Source of the DNA: Muribaculaceae bacterium
Lineage (GTDB): Bacteria > Bacteroidota > Bacteroidia > Bacteroidales > Muribaculaceae
NCBI GenBank assembly: GCA_016290325.1
Contig: JAEETL010000001.1
Span: forward strand, 248,001 to 312,000
Reading direction: 5' to 3'
DNA: 64,000 nucleotides
The notes below the pieces were generated by a model, which ran no database searches, was not told where the DNA came from, and worked only from the letters and a program-made list of their open reading frames with translations. Positions 1 through 7,271 of the stretch are shown here, one piece after another; the stretch's first letter is position 1; every line of letters begins with the position of its first letter. A program made the translations under genes and the position numbers.

Positions 1-926
1 TGCTCAATCGATTCCGGCAGACGGATAGCAGCCATGCCGCCACATCCCCAAAACGCACCCTCGGCAATACCCCTGATGCCGTTTTCCAGCGTAATCTGAG
101 CATTTTTGGGGATGGCACCTTTATATTTATAAAGTATGGTACCGATGAGAACCGGTCCATTAGCTTGGTTGTCATACCAAGGCGTGTTGTCAAATGCCCC
201 GATGCCAATACGGCGAATGAAACCGTTACTTGGAAAAATGATGGTCTCGAGGTGGCTGCACTGGTCGAACGCCCAACTGCCAATGTTGGTTAAAGATTGA
301 GGCAGATCGATGCTCGTTATGCCAGAACACAAGGAAAAAGCCCCGGATCCAATGGTCTTCAATGAATTGCCAAGCGTTAAGTTAGTAACACTTTCGCAAT
401 GAGAAAAGGCATAGTCCCCAATAACTGTTACGGTGTTAGGAATAGTAATATGAGTCAGAGAGACACAGTTTGAGAATGTAGCCTCGTTGATGGTTGTGAT
501 GGCATTTGGCAGTTGAATAGAGTTGAGACTGGTGCAATTAATGAAAGCCCCCTTGCCAATAGATTTGAGGTTGCTGGGCAAAGATGCGATAGTAAGATTA
601 GTGCAGTTTCTAAAAGCATAATCACCAATTTCTGTTATTGAGGTCGGCAAATACACGCTTTTAAGTTTGGCACAATCCCAAAAGCCACCTTCGCTAATGG
701 CGGTTACAGTGTAATTGGTCCCATCGTAGGTGACGTTTTTGGGAATGACGACATTGTTGCTGTATCCGCTTGGACTATGTACCACGCTCAGGGTGTTCTC
801 GCCCGTGATGATGTAATAAATACCTCCAGAATTGAAATCATAAGTGTAAGCCGAAGCTGAAATCATGCTACTGAGGAGAATAAAACCCAGCAGAATTATA
901 TGGAGGGAAAAGTGATATGGTTTCAT
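1..926 (-). CDS. BspA-like leucine-rich repeat surface protein (3' end outside window)
   Basis: Reverse-strand reading frame opening with ATG at 926 and running off the window edge, so the C-terminus is missing. Residues 1-26 form a signal peptide (MKPYHFSLHIILLGFILLSS start, cleavage near SASA). After a short beta-rich lead come tandem repeats of about 23 residues of the type 'IGxxAFxxCxxLxxIxLPxSLxxI', at least eight of them visible. This is the BspA/Treponema pallidum LRR family (LRR_5), usually surface-exposed and adhesive in Bacteroidales and often carrying a type IX sorting tail, which cannot be checked here. A Bacteroidota promoter lies at 1016-1046, giving a leader of roughly 85 bases. 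Family call is firm; ligand unknown. Confidence 0.88.
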   Translation of the reverse strand, partial: MKPYHFSLHIILLGFILLSSMISASAYTYDFNSGGIYYIITGENTLSVVHSPSGYSNNVVIPKNVTYDGTNYTVTAISEGGFWDCAKLKSVYLPTSITEIGDYAFRNCTNLTIASLPSNLKSIGKGAFINCTSLNSIQLPNAITTINEATFSNCVSLTHITIPNTVTVIGDYAFSHCESVTNLTLGNSLKTIGSGAFSLCSGITSIDLPQSLTNIGSWAFDQCSHLETIIFPSNGFIRRIGIGAFDNTPWYDNQANGPVLIGTILYKYKGAIPKNAQITLENGIRGIAEGAFWGCGGMAAIRLPESIE

Positions 927-1015
927 ACTAGAGTGTAAAATATTGCAATTATAACAATACCGAAAATTGGTTAATGAAGTGTCAGGTCGTGACTCGAGGT
1001 CGACAACAAAACATG

Positions 1016-1046
1016 CAAAGTTATATTTTTTTTGGTCGATACGCAA
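1016..1046 (-). promoter_or_regulatory. promoter of LRR protein gene
   Basis: On the minus strand TTG (1046-1044) is followed after 20 bases by TAACTTTG (1023-1016), matching the Bacteroidota TTTG / TAnnTTTG pattern. Confidence 0.6.
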
Positions 1047-1269
1047 CTGCATAAATTACAAACTCGCCGTTTTTTAAGTAAAACTGTAAGGATTGACGTC
1101 TGAATCCAGAAATCATTTCTATATTTGCGGTGCGTCTCTTGATAGCGATGGTCGCTATATGACCGTGCCGATTGAGATTGTCCATCGAAGAAGACTGCCT
1201 AACTGATGATTTGTTTTTCTTGCTGGCAAATTGCGATGTGATGACCTCTGAGAAAAACTATCTGAAAAG

Positions 1270-1303
1270 TTTGCAGGTAATTATGTGAAAAGTGTTATCT
1301 TTG
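1270..1303 (+). promoter_or_regulatory. promoter of pepT
   Basis: TTTG at 1270-1273 and TATCTTTG at 1296-1303 with a 22-base spacer, about 50 bases before the pepT ATG. Spacer is slightly long for the consensus. Confidence 0.6.
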
Positions 1304-1353
1304 TGAGTTAAAAATCGTAGCATAAGAAATAACCATTAACAAATGATATTACA

Positions 1354-2568
1354 ATGAAATTAGTTGACAGATTTCTGAAGTATGTGAAGTTTGACACTCA
1401 GAGTGACGAACTTACAAACCTGACACCTTCTACTCCCGGACAGATGGTGTTTGCTAAGGAGTTGGAAAAAGAACTGCACGAGATGGGCCTAAGCGACATT
1501 TCACTTGACGAAAACGGCTATCTGTTTGCCACCTTGCCCGCCAATACCGATAAGCCCGTGCCCACGGTCGGCTTTATCGCCCATATGGATACCGCCCCCG
1601 ATATGAGTGGCCATGACGTGAAGCCCCGCATTGTCAAGTATGAGGGCGAACCCATCGTCCTGAGTGAGGATCCCCGCATCGTGCTCGACCCAGTTCAGTT
1701 CCCCGAGATGAACGATTATAAGGGTCAGGAATTCATCGTCACCAGCGGTGGCACGCTACTGGGCGCCGACGATAAGGCTGGTATCGCCGAGATACTGAGC
1801 GCCGTTGAGTGGCTCCAAGAGCACCCCGAGGTGAAGCACGGTAACATCCGTGTGGGCTTCAACCCCGACGAGGAAATCGGCCTAGGTGCCCACCACTTTG
1901 ATGTGGAAAAGTTCGGCTGCGACTGGGCTTACACCATGGACGGTGGTGCTGTGGGCGAGCTGGAGTTTGAGAACTTTAACGCTGCTAGCGCTAAGATCAC
2001 CTTCAAGGGCTTGAACGTACACCCCGGAGCTGCCAAGCACAAGATGATTAACTCGATGCGTGTTGCGATGCAGTTCGCTATGATGCTGCCCCGCTGGGAG
2101 ACTCCCGAGCACACTGAGGGCTATGAGGGTTTCTACCACCTCATCCACATGGAAGGCGGTGTAGAGCAAACCACGCTGAACTATATTGTCCGTGACCACG
2201 ACCGCGCCCGCTTTGAGAGCCGCAAGCGTGAGATCGAGCACCTGTGCAACAAGATCAATGCTGAGTTCCCCGACTGCGCTACCTGCGAGATCAAGGACCA
2301 GTACTACAACATGCGCGAAAAGATTGAGCCGGTGATGAACATCATCGACATCGCCAAACAGGCCATGGAGAATGCTGGTGTAACACCCAAGGTGCAGCCC
2401 ATCCGTGGCGGTACCGACGGTGCTCAGCTCTCGTTCAAGAACCTGCCTTGCCCCAATATCTTCGCCGGCGGAATGAACATGCACGGGCGTTTTGAGTATG
2501 TTCCGATTCCCTCGATGGAAAAGGCTATGATGACTATTGTCGAGATCTGCAAACTCGTCGCCGAGTGA
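1354..2568 (+). CDS. pepT: peptidase T (tripeptide aminopeptidase)
   Basis: 404-residue cytosolic M20 metallopeptidase that removes the N-terminal residue from tripeptides. Full family length. Visible motifs: AHMDTAPD at residues 76-83 (zinc ligand His77, Asp79), GADDKAG at 137-143 (bridging Asp), NPDEEIG at 170-176 (general-base Glu173 and zinc-binding Glu174), the [10 protein letters not shown] segment of the lid/dimerisation domain, [10 protein letters not shown] and the C-terminal MHGRFE histidine ligand. No signal peptide. Single gene with its own promoter at 1270-1303; no clear terminator before the tRNA-Lys promoter 40 bases downstream. Likely finishes off peptides imported by the POT transporters further along. 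Confidence 0.97.
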   Translation: MKLVDRFLKYVKFDTQSDELTNLTPSTPGQMVFAKELEKELHEMGLSDISLDENGYLFATLPANTDKPVPTVGFIAHMDTAPDMSGHDVKPRIVKYEGEPIVLSEDPRIVLDPVQFPEMNDYKGQEFIVTSGGTLLGADDKAGIAEILSAVEWLQEHPEVKHGNIRVGFNPDEEIGLGAHHFDVEKFGCDWAYTMDGGAVGELEFENFNAASAKITFKGLNVHPGAAKHKMINSMRVAMQFAMMLPRWETPEHTEGYEGFYHLIHMEGGVEQTTLNYIVRDHDRARFESRKREIEHLCNKINAEFPDCATCEIKDQYYNMREKIEPVMNIIDIAKQAMENAGVTPKVQPIRGGTDGAQLSFKNLPCPNIFAGGMNMHGRFEYVPIPSMEKAMMTIVEICKLVAE

Positions 2569-2606
2569 TAGCAAAAACAAAGCGGGAATAAAAAAGGGGT
2601 AAATAA

Positions 2607-2638
2607 TTTGGCCACGTGCGAAATTTGATATACCTTTG
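2607..2638 (+). promoter_or_regulatory. promoter of tRNA-Lys
   Basis: TTTG at 2607-2610, 20-base spacer, TACCTTTG at 2631-2638: near-perfect Bacteroidota promoter, with the tRNA starting 16 bases after the -7 box. Confidence 0.8.
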
Positions 2639-2653
2639 CACCGCTTTTTGGGA

Positions 2654-2726
2654 GATTCGCTAGCTCAGCAGGTAGAGCACATCCCTTTTAAGGATGGGGT
2701 CGTGGGTTCGAGCCCCACGCGAATCA
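2654..2726 (+). tRNA. tRNA-Lys (anticodon UUU)
   Basis: Complete 73-nt cloverleaf. Acceptor stem GATTCGC (2654-2660) pairs with GCGAATC (2719-2725), discriminator A at 2726. D arm contains GCTCAGCAGGTAGAGC, anticodon loop CTTTTAA gives UUU, T arm GTGGGTTCGAGCCCCAC. CCA is not encoded. Its 3' end is the left attachment site of the element that follows; the tRNA is kept intact by the integration. Confidence 0.98.
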
Positions 2727-2730
2727 CAAT
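2714..2730 (+). repeat. attL core (17-bp direct repeat)
   Basis: CCCACGCGAATCACAAT overlaps the tRNA-Lys T-arm and acceptor 3' side and recurs exactly at 9070-9086. Bases flanking the two copies differ (C/T before, T/A after), so the exact repeat is 17 bp. Confidence 0.88.
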
Positions 2731-2837
2731 TACGGGTAATCGCCCGTCATTTTTTTATCCTTAAAATCCGTATTTTTCAAGCAGTTACAAATTGGTTGAC
2801 ACTTGCCGACAATTACCAAAAGTTACGGAATAGTACA

Positions 2838-2865
2838 TTTTTTAGTACAAAAATAGTACATTTTT
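2838..2865 (+). repeat. 28-bp direct repeat, left copy (arm-type site candidate)
   Basis: Identical over 28 bases to 8995-9022 in the same orientation. Contains two GTACA words 11 bases apart (2845, 2856), with further GTAC words at 2833, 2875 and 2886. Lies between attL and the integrase start and overlaps the upstream side of the integrase promoter. Likely integrase arm-binding sites. Confidence 0.65.
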
Positions 2866-2878
2866 CAAATAAATGTAC

Positions 2879-2886
2879 TACCTTTG
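2879..2886 (+). promoter_or_regulatory. -7 box of integrase gene
   Basis: TACCTTTG 26 bases before the integrase ATG; no TTTG at -33. The GTAC repeats cover the -33 zone, so integrase binding could repress its own promoter (inference). Confidence 0.5.
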
Positions 2887-2911
2887 TACCATCACCAATA
2901 AATGACAAATT

Positions 2912-4216
2912 ATGGCAAGTTTAAGATTTGAGTTATCAGTAAAGAAGAATTCGGGAGACCGACCCGAATTTCAAGCAGTACTTAGGTTTGGCAATCCCCA
3001 GCGCAAAATCAGGTGCAGGACGGGGTTGTATGGATTTAGCGAATACTGGAACAACGATGCCCAGGAACACAAGATTCCCAAAACCATCAATCCGTTAATC
3101 AAACCCGAAGTCGTTGAGGTAAACAAGAAGTTAGGACTGCTAAAGGTGGAGATTGACGCAGCCGCCGACAATACACCCAATAACGAAATAAGCCGCGCCT
3201 GGCTTGCTGAAATCGTTGAGGACTTATTGCACCCTACCAAAAAAGAGAAGGCGCAGCAGGACGCACCAAAGACGCTAATACAAGCCGTTGAAGATTTCAT
3301 CGCAGCTGCACCTACCACCATCCGTCACAAGGGTAAACCGATTTGCGCCGCCAGGCTGAATCACTACAAGCAGGTATTAAAAAACCTTCAGGACATGGGA
3401 GCCGATGGAGTGACGATTGAGCGCGCCGATAAGGCCTTCTATGATTCATTTGTGCGCTATATGTTTGCCAATGGTTACAAGCAGAACACAATCGCCACCC
3501 GCGTCAAGTGCATTAAATCAGTCATCAATTCGCTACCGATGGCCGAGAGGGTAAATTGTGAATTCGTAGAGCCGAAGAAGTGCGCCGCCGTGATGGAAGA
3601 CATTGATAACTGCTACCTGGACGAGAACGAATTGCAAGCACTGGCCGGACTTGACCTGGCCGAAAATCCCCACCTTGATAGAGTGCGTGACCAATTTCTG
3701 CTACTGGCTTGGACGGGTTGCAGATATAGCGACCTGGGCAAGCTGACCCGCAAATATATCGTCAATGAAGATGGCTATGATTGTTTCAAGTTGGAGCAGC
3801 AGAAGACAGGGGCGAAGGTGGTCATCCCTATCTTGCCGCCGATTGTGCCGATACTGGAGAAGTACGACTACCAGCCGCCGCGGCCTATCAGCAACCAGCG
3901 ATTCAATGACTACATCAAGATTGTGGCGAAGATGGCCGGACTTGACGATGAAGTAGCCGTATCACATACCCAACAACAAAAGGGAGAATTTGTGCCCGGC
4001 AGGGTTGAGACCCGTAAAGCCAAGTGGCAAGCAGTAACGGCTCATAGTGCCCGCCGATCCTTTGCGACCAATATGTACAAGCGACAATTCCCGACCCTGG
4101 CTATCATGGCAATCACTGGCCACAAGACCGAGAAAAGTTTCTTAACCTACATCAAGGTCAGCGAGAGCGAAAACGCGATGATGGTATTGCGACAATTCAA
4201 ATCACAATGGAAGTGA
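2912..4216 (+). CDS. int: tyrosine recombinase / site-specific integrase
   Basis: 434 residues, typical of Bacteroidota element integrases. Residues 1-110: arm-binding AP2-like N-terminal domain with a GLYGFSEYWN-type turn. 120-215: SAM-like core-binding domain. 235-430: catalytic domain with Arg271 (TGCRYSDL), Lys298 (QQKTGAK), His378 and Arg381 (HSARRS), His404 (GHKT) and nucleophile Tyr413 (FLTYIKV). All catalytic residues are present, so the protein should be active. First gene inside attL, reading away from tRNA-Lys, the standard layout for tRNA-targeting elements. The ATG at 2912 sits just after the -7 box at 2879. Confidence 0.96.
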   Translation: MASLRFELSVKKNSGDRPEFQAVLRFGNPQRKIRCRTGLYGFSEYWNNDAQEHKIPKTINPLIKPEVVEVNKKLGLLKVEIDAAADNTPNNEISRAWLAEIVEDLLHPTKKEKAQQDAPKTLIQAVEDFIAAAPTTIRHKGKPICAARLNHYKQVLKNLQDMGADGVTIERADKAFYDSFVRYMFANGYKQNTIATRVKCIKSVINSLPMAERVNCEFVEPKKCAAVMEDIDNCYLDENELQALAGLDLAENPHLDRVRDQFLLLAWTGCRYSDLGKLTRKYIVNEDGYDCFKLEQQKTGAKVVIPILPPIVPILEKYDYQPPRPISNQRFNDYIKIVAKMAGLDDEVAVSHTQQQKGEFVPGRVETRKAKWQAVTAHSARRSFATNMYKRQFPTLAIMAITGHKTEKSFLTYIKVSESENAMMVLRQFKSQWK

Positions 4217-4256
4217 TAATTCAAACTAAGTGTATAACCTATAAATAACGAGAACG

Positions 4257-4484
4257 ATGGAAAAAGAAGTTAATATCAGTGTGAACAAATCATTCAGTTA
4301 CGATGAGTTAACCGACTGGAAGGCTGACTTGGCAGATGCTTTTACCGCATTGCACCGCTGCACGGTAGATATACTTACCGAAAGCGAAAAGGATTGCATA
4401 TCCCGCTGCCTTTGCGAACTGAATAGGCGATTAAACGATGATAGCGAGGCCTGGCTGGATGCAGGACAAGCAAAACGCAACTAA
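4257..4484 (+). CDS. small acidic protein of unknown function
   Basis: 75 residues, not recognised. Predicted mostly helical (LTDWKADLADAFTALHRC segment, then a short helix CISRCLCELNRRLNDD). No signal peptide or membrane segment. Starts 40 bases after the integrase stop and ends 12 bases before the next start, so it belongs to the integrase operon. The A-rich leader with ATG following AACG resembles its neighbours' starts. Three cysteines are present without a clear metal-binding spacing. Confidence 0.6.
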   Translation: MEKEVNISVNKSFSYDELTDWKADLADAFTALHRCTVDILTESEKDCISRCLCELNRRLNDDSEAWLDAGQAKRN

Positions 4485-4496
4485 TAGAGCAGAGCG

Positions 4497-5228
4497 ATGG
4501 AGAAAGAGAATATAACGGGTTTATTGCTAAAAGCCATTGACCTCTTTAGCAGTTTATACTCCCTTTTACCAAGAATAGAAGGAGGCTCTTACGATTTGGG
4601 GCCTGACGAAGCGATAGAAGAAGAATGGGAAGAAGTTGGCCCCGGTTTGGATTCTATTATTGGCGATGATGAGAATTTGGTAAAGCTTATTGAATACCTT
4701 AAAGCAGAGCGTAACGCAGGACACAGTATTGACCCGCAAATACAAGAACTAAGAGAGTGGTTGTGGAGGGCGGTTACATTAGTGCCGGGTGTAAATAAGG
4801 CAACAATAACAGGCCTCACAAATCATAGTGACAAATATTGTAATTGGCTTGATTGGATCAATAGATACTACCCGCCTGAACAATCCAAGCAGGAGCCATT
4901 CAAAGAGCGCGATACCGATGCGGACGAAAGGTTTGCATCCCAGGAACTGCAAGAAGTCAAGCAGGAACTAGTAAAGGTTGGCTTGATTAAGGATGGGAAA
5001 TGGAGCGCAGGTACTGCAAATTTTGAGTGTCTTGTGAAAGAGTTTAAAGGTGTGTTTGGAATTGAGACGAAGAAGGGCGATTTAGATAGGAAATCTTGTG
5101 CGGCTTTTGTGGGATTTGATGGAAGTTTAGATAGTGCCCGCAGCAGTACCAACCATGAGCAACAAAGCCCAAAGGCGAAATCAATAAAAGCCATTTGCAG
5201 GGAAATTCATACAAAGTATGTTAAATAA
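4497..5228 (+). CDS. element protein of unknown function (243 aa)
   Basis: Not recognised. Soluble and acidic in the first half (EEEWEEVGPG around residues 41-50), with a central helical part ending in WLDWINRYYPPEQ and a lysine-rich second half with a helical segment (residues 145-175) and a C-terminal basic helix (KSIKAICREIHTKYVK). Twelve bases after the 75-residue ORF and in the same operon. Such large unknown ORFs beside integrases are common in Bacteroidales mobilisable elements, but I cannot assign a role. The following spacer carries a terminator-like hairpin at 5283-5314. Confidence 0.7.
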   Translation: MEKENITGLLLKAIDLFSSLYSLLPRIEGGSYDLGPDEAIEEEWEEVGPGLDSIIGDDENLVKLIEYLKAERNAGHSIDPQIQELREWLWRAVTLVPGVNKATITGLTNHSDKYCNWLDWINRYYPPEQSKQEPFKERDTDADERFASQELQEVKQELVKVGLIKDGKWSAGTANFECLVKEFKGVFGIETKKGDLDRKSCAAFVGFDGSLDSARSSTNHEQQSPKAKSIKAICREIHTKYVK

Positions 5229-5232
5229 CATC

Positions 5233-5252
5233 TACGCGTAGATATACGCGTA
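5233..5252 (+). promoter_or_regulatory. paired TACGCGTA palindromes (operator candidate)
   Basis: Two perfect 8-bp palindromes TACGCGTA at 5233-5240 and 5245-5252, 12 bases centre to centre, ending 24 bases before the -7 box at 5277. Placement and symmetry suit a dimeric repressor site for the HTH gene. Confidence 0.4.
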
Positions 5253-5276
5253 CAAGCCCAAGGTAACACCCGCTAC

Positions 5277-5284
5277 TACCTTTG
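5277..5284 (+). promoter_or_regulatory. -7 box of HTH gene
   Basis: TACCTTTG, 63 bases before the ATG at 5347. No TTTG at -33; the paired palindromes lie there instead. Confidence 0.45.
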
Positions 5285-5314
5285 CCGCCGACAACGAAGT
5301 CAGCGGCATTTTTT
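5283..5314 (+). terminator. hairpin plus T-run between element operons
   Basis: TGCCGC...GCGGCA stem extended by GAC/GTC around loop AACGAA, followed by six T. Probably ends the integrase operon. It overlaps the start region of the promoter at 5277, so it could also attenuate read-through into the HTH gene. Confidence 0.55.
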
Positions 5315-5346
5315 CGCCGTGATGGGAAGTGTCTAACACAACTATT

Positions 5347-5652
5347 ATGACAAATTTAGGTACTACGAGAACGCAGGTAGTTATGGACTACGAAGATTTA
5401 ACGAGAATGATGAACGAGATGGCCGACAAGGTTGCAGCACGAATCCAGGCACTAGCACCGACCCCGGCTGGCGATGGTGACGATGACAAGGAACTGCTGA
5501 CCCCGAAGGAAGTGAGGACATTGTTTGGAGTGACCGACAAGACCTTGCACGTCTGGAACAAGAACGGATTACTGCCGAGGCTTAGGATTGGCGGTGTAGT
5601 CCGCTACCGCCGTGCAGACGTTGAGAGAGCCGCCCAGGTCAAGAGTAAGTAA
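5347..5652 (+). CDS. MerR/excisionase-type helix-turn-helix DNA-binding protein
   Basis: 101 residues from the chosen ATG; an upstream GTG at 5329 would add six residues. I prefer the ATG because its leader (AACACAACTATT) matches other starts in the element. Residues about 50-95 form a winged HTH of the HTH_17/excisionase family: LLTPKEVRTLFGVTDKTLHV, then WNKNGLLPRLRIGG and VRYRRADVERA. The N-terminal half is a helix that may dimerise. In Bacteroidales elements such proteins act as Xis directionality factors or as repressors; the paired palindromes upstream suggest autoregulation. Family call is good, excision role inferred. Confidence 0.82.
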   Translation: MTNLGTTRTQVVMDYEDLTRMMNEMADKVAARIQALAPTPAGDGDDDKELLTPKEVRTLFGVTDKTLHVWNKNGLLPRLRIGGVVRYRRADVERAAQVKSK

Positions 5653-5680
5653 CACGTTCAACCAGTTAATACAAACCACT

Positions 5681-5863
5681 ATGTTAAGCGAATTAGACAA
5701 GATGCAGATTGAACTTGCCAAGCAGCATCAGCGCGAAATGAATAATGCACAAATCCAGTTGTTCAAGGATTCCCAGGATGAACTGGATAAGTTATTGATC
5801 CAAGCCTGGAAGTCGAGCAGACGCAACAAGCACCACCAGGCAGATGTGTATAATAAAAAGTAA
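5681..5863 (+). CDS. small coiled-coil protein, unknown function
   Basis: 60 residues from ATG 5681. A longer frame from 5612 overlaps the HTH gene and lacks a plausible start, so I use the internal ATG. It is almost one continuous charged helix (LDKMQIELAKQHQREMNNAQ onward), ending in a basic tail HHQADVYNKK. No known domain. 28 bases after the HTH gene, hence in the same transcript. Could be a small partner or antagonist of the HTH protein, but nothing in the sequence proves this. Confidence 0.5.
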   Translation: MLSELDKMQIELAKQHQREMNNAQIQLFKDSQDELDKLLIQAWKSSRRNKHHQADVYNKK

Positions 5864-5871
5864 AGAGCAAC

Positions 5872-5945
5872 CCCGCAAGATTGCCCCTAACACCCATGAC
5901 TAGCGCAAAGATACTAAATCTTTGTGAGATAGAGGCGATTGCGGG
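5872..5945 (+). promoter_or_regulatory. nested hairpin leader of the 225-residue gene
   Basis: Outer arms CCCGCA...(5872 on) and ...TGCGGG (to 5945), extended by imperfect ATTGCC/GGCGAT pairing, enclose an inner perfect 7-bp stem CAAAGAT (5906-5912) / ATCTTTG (5918-5924). It ends 16 bases before the next ATG. Could be an RNA leader control or a protein-binding cruciform. Confidence 0.35.
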
Positions 5946-5961
5946 ATAATAAAGATTAACT

Positions 5962-6639
5962 ATGGCATATCAATTTTATCATTTCCCCATCGCTATTCTT
6001 GCAGAAGGCATCACTATATTTAGCATTCACAATATACTTTATTATGCTGTCGGCTCATATATGGAAGAGTACCAAACAACAATAACTGAGGCTCGAAAAG
6101 ATTTGGTATTTAGAGGCGGGAATGAAGAAATTTGTAGAAAAACTTTTGAACGCTACAAGAATTGCAGGGCAAAGACCTCAATAAGCCGTAAAACATATTG
6201 GAAATGGCGTAATGATTTAGAGAAAGAAAGCGATTATTCAAAACTTTTGCTACTCGCTTTTTTGGCCGTGAAGTCGATAGTGGGCAAAAAGAACTACGTA
6301 ATTACTAACTATGATTTTTTGCTGGCAAGGATGGCGGGGGATAGTGTGCCCAGGTACAAAACCACTAAGGGGAAAAAGACACTTATACTACCGCCGCACA
6401 TCGAACGCATAAACACCAGGCGAAGACTTGAACAAATCCGGGAAGATTTACGGAAGTATCATGTTGCTACCTGGGGGCAACAAGGTCTAAGAGGATTTGC
6501 CATTTCGACTAAGTTAATAGAAGTGGATCTTGCTCACATGATAGCGACCAACGGCACGAAGTCTAAAGTCCAGCTTGCAAAGGAACGCAAAGATAACGTA
6601 AAAGCCAAACTTAAAGAGTTGCAGGGGTTAAATGGTTGA
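5962..6639 (+). CDS. basic element protein, possible initiator/control protein
   Basis: 225 residues, not recognised by family. The first 35 residues are hydrophobic (FYHFPIAILAEGITIFSIHN), possibly a membrane helix or buried strand; ATGs exist further in (residue 33, MEEYQTT), and a start there would give a soluble 193-residue protein. The rest is strongly basic with HTH-like helices (KTSISRKTYWKWRNDLEKES), a GDSVPRYKTTKGKKT loop and a Lys-rich helical tail (QLAKERKDNVKAKLKELQG). Position directly before the GTACA iteron array suggests a DNA-binding replication or control protein acting there, purely by context. Start uncertain. Confidence 0.55.
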   Translation: MAYQFYHFPIAILAEGITIFSIHNILYYAVGSYMEEYQTTITEARKDLVFRGGNEEICRKTFERYKNCRAKTSISRKTYWKWRNDLEKESDYSKLLLLAFLAVKSIVGKKNYVITNYDFLLARMAGDSVPRYKTTKGKKTLILPPHIERINTRRRLEQIREDLRKYHVATWGQQGLRGFAISTKLIEVDLAHMIATNGTKSKVQLAKERKDNVKAKLKELQGLNG

Positions 6640-6660
6640 CTATGCAAAACAACTCATTAT

Positions 6661-6795
6661 TTAAGGTGTACATTTCGTTGTACATCTTATTTTTTGCAGT
6701 ACATCAAATGTACATCGAATGTGCATCAAGTGTGCATCATGCGTACACCTTAAAAAGCGGTACACCGTAACGTACACCGTTGCGTACACCTTAAA
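6661..6795 (+). repeat. iteron-like GTACA array
   Basis: GTACAT/GTGCAT/GTACAC words start at 6668, 6680, then 6699, 6710, 6721, 6732, 6743 (exact 11-base period), then 6760, 6772, 6784 (exact 12-base period). The array is framed by TTAAGGTGTAC (6661-6671) and its perfect inverse GTACACCTTAA (6743-6753, repeated at 6784-6794). All words therefore sit on one face of the helix. Followed by an AT-rich stretch to 6840. Consistent with a replication origin or regulator-binding array. Confidence 0.75.
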
Positions 6796-6847
6796 CAATT
6801 CTTACAATACTACAATACTTAAAATATAACTCTATATAATCCACTAC

Positions 6848-7036
6848 AAGGGCTATGTAATAGCCCTTAGACTTGATTGCCAAAAATGGCAATTTGTGGC
6901 GAATAATCGCCACCCGGCATCACGCAGTTTGACAACATAGAAATGTAATATACACTATATGGCTCGCTATCGCTCACTATTCGCTTCGCTCATGTGCCCG
7001 CTAACGCGGGGATGGTGCTTAACGGCTAAAGCCGTT
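6848..7036 (+). repeat. cluster of five hairpins
   Basis: H1 AAGGGCTA/TAGCCCTT (6848-6868), H2 ATTGCCA/TGGCAAT (6876-6893), H3 GTGGCGA/TCGCCAC (6896-6913), H4 CCCGC/GCGGG (6997-7010), H5 AACGGC/GCCGTT (7021-7036). All perfect; H2-H5 have four-base A-rich loops, H1 has five. Confidence 0.75.
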
Positions 7037-7215
7037 TGTTTTGAGAAGACGGTATTGTCTTACATCAATAGTATTGTAACAATCACAAGGCAGTAAGATG
7101 AAGTATTTCCTGCAAATAGACCCCTATGCCCCCCGATCGGGAAATTTGCCCGATTATATGACCTTCAACCGAGAATTTTTATTTTTTCGGTTGTTGATAA
7201 AATTACGAAAGTTTA

Positions 7216-7248
7216 TTTGCATATAACCCTAATTATGTATTATCTTTG
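7216..7248 (+). promoter_or_regulatory. promoter of cargo operon
   Basis: TTTG at 7216-7219, 21-base spacer, TATCTTTG at 7241-7248, 24 bases before the ATG at 7272. Among the best Bacteroidota promoters in the window, so the cargo unit is expressed independently of the integrase. Confidence 0.78.
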
Positions 7249-7271
7249 CATAAAATTACAAAATAAACATT

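Larger units (their letters stand above)
927..1353. other. divergent intergenic region
   Basis: About 430 bases between the divergent LRR gene and pepT. It holds the minus-strand promoter at 1016-1046, the plus-strand pepT promoter at 1270-1303, and a further plus-strand TATATTTG box at 1120-1127 that could be a distal start. A 7-bp hairpin (ATAGCGA/TCGCTAT) sits near 1142-1158. No convincing coding frame seen. Confidence 0.5.
6640..7271 (+). other. non-coding control region of the element
   Basis: 632 bases without a credible gene. In order: GTACA array (6661-6795), AT-rich tract (6796-6845), three tandem hairpins (6848-6913), a CGCT-rich stretch (6963-6992), two more hairpins (6997-7036), an ATCGGG/CCCGAT hairpin (7134-7156), a CAACCGA/TCGGTTG hairpin with an internal T-run (7166-7193), and the promoter of the cargo operon (7216-7248). 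The density of short stems with A-rich tetraloops is typical of origins of replication or transfer; which one cannot be decided from sequence. Confidence 0.6.

Noticed and set aside
2694-2924. Possible 76-residue gene starting inside tRNA-Lys
   Set aside because: It reads through the tRNA 3' end, the attachment site and the integrase promoter; no start context and no protein-like composition.
6661-6795. CRISPR-like short repeats
   Set aside because: Units are 11-12 bases with no spacers of 30 bases and no cas genes nearby; the pattern fits protein-binding sites.
6963-7036. Firm call of an origin of transfer
   Set aside because: The CGCT-rich stretch and hairpins look like one, but no relaxase gene or verifiable nick site is present; kept as a hypothesis only.
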